A stretch of DNA of 7,062 bases from Chloroflexi bacterium UBA4733 (GTDB lineage Bacteria; Chloroflexota; UBA4733): the NCBI GenBank assembly GCA_002404055.1, contig DHIZ01000294.1, forward strand, positions 7,012 through 14,073, read 5' to 3'. Shown here in pieces: positions 7,001 to 7,062 of the stretch. The notes under the pieces are model-generated. The model was not told the DNA's origin. It was given only the letters and a program-made list of their open reading frames with translations, and did no database searches. The position numbers and the translations under genes are program-made. Each line of letters starts with the position of its first letter. The stretch's first letter is position 1.

Positions 7001-7062
7001 CAACACAGGACTGATCGGGCGCCACAGGGCACCTGCTAGGAGGGCCGCGACTGCGGTCTGCG

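Noticed and set aside
7038..7044. AGGAGGG ribosome-binding-like site near the right edge, plus strand
   Set aside because: No ATG, GTG or TTG follows in the 18 bases left in the window, so no gene start can be supported.

Overview
The window is a high-GC bacterial chromosomal segment with no RNA genes, insertion sequences or CRISPR arrays that I can see. It holds four protein-coding genes: uvrA-like (+, cut by the left edge), an MFS drug-efflux transporter (-), a small HTH-like protein (+) and a Gfo/Idh/MocA oxidoreductase (-). The dense long shadow frames fit a GC-rich genome. The lineage cannot be fixed from this. The small HTH-like protein and the Gfo/Idh subtype remind me of Chloroflexota or similar GC-rich soil or thermophilic bacteria, but that is a weak impression.

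Positions 1-3639 are one uninterrupted reading frame of 1212 codons, open at the left edge. It encodes the C-terminal ATPase module of one UvrA followed, through a linker of about 50 residues, by an entire second UvrA of about 950 residues. If the part outside the window is also complete, the protein is a tandem UvrA dimer on one chain, with four ABC ATPase modules and roughly 1,900 residues. This is the most notable object here. Its last ABC signature reads LSRGE instead of LSGGE.

Positions 3640-3726 are a short convergent gap with a small hairpin. Positions 3727-5253 (minus) encode a 14-segment DHA2-type (EmrB/QacA-like) drug:H+ antiporter. Its start is set by a good ribosome-binding site and is 29 codons downstream of the longest possible start.

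Positions 5254-5475 are a 222-base divergent control region with a candidate promoter, a small palindrome over its -10 box, and a pair of 9-base inverted repeats about eight helical turns apart. Positions 5476-5751 (+) encode a 91-residue HTH-like protein that could be the local regulator. It converges with a 370-residue NAD(P)-dependent oxidoreductase at 5804-6916 (minus), across a 52-base gap with two hairpins. Positions 6917-7062 hold only that gene's leader and a weak candidate promoter.

No pathway ties the four genes together with certainty. A UvrA-family protein next to a drug exporter suggests, as inference only, protection against a DNA-binding compound. The oxidoreductase looks like an independent sugar or inositol-type catabolic gene.
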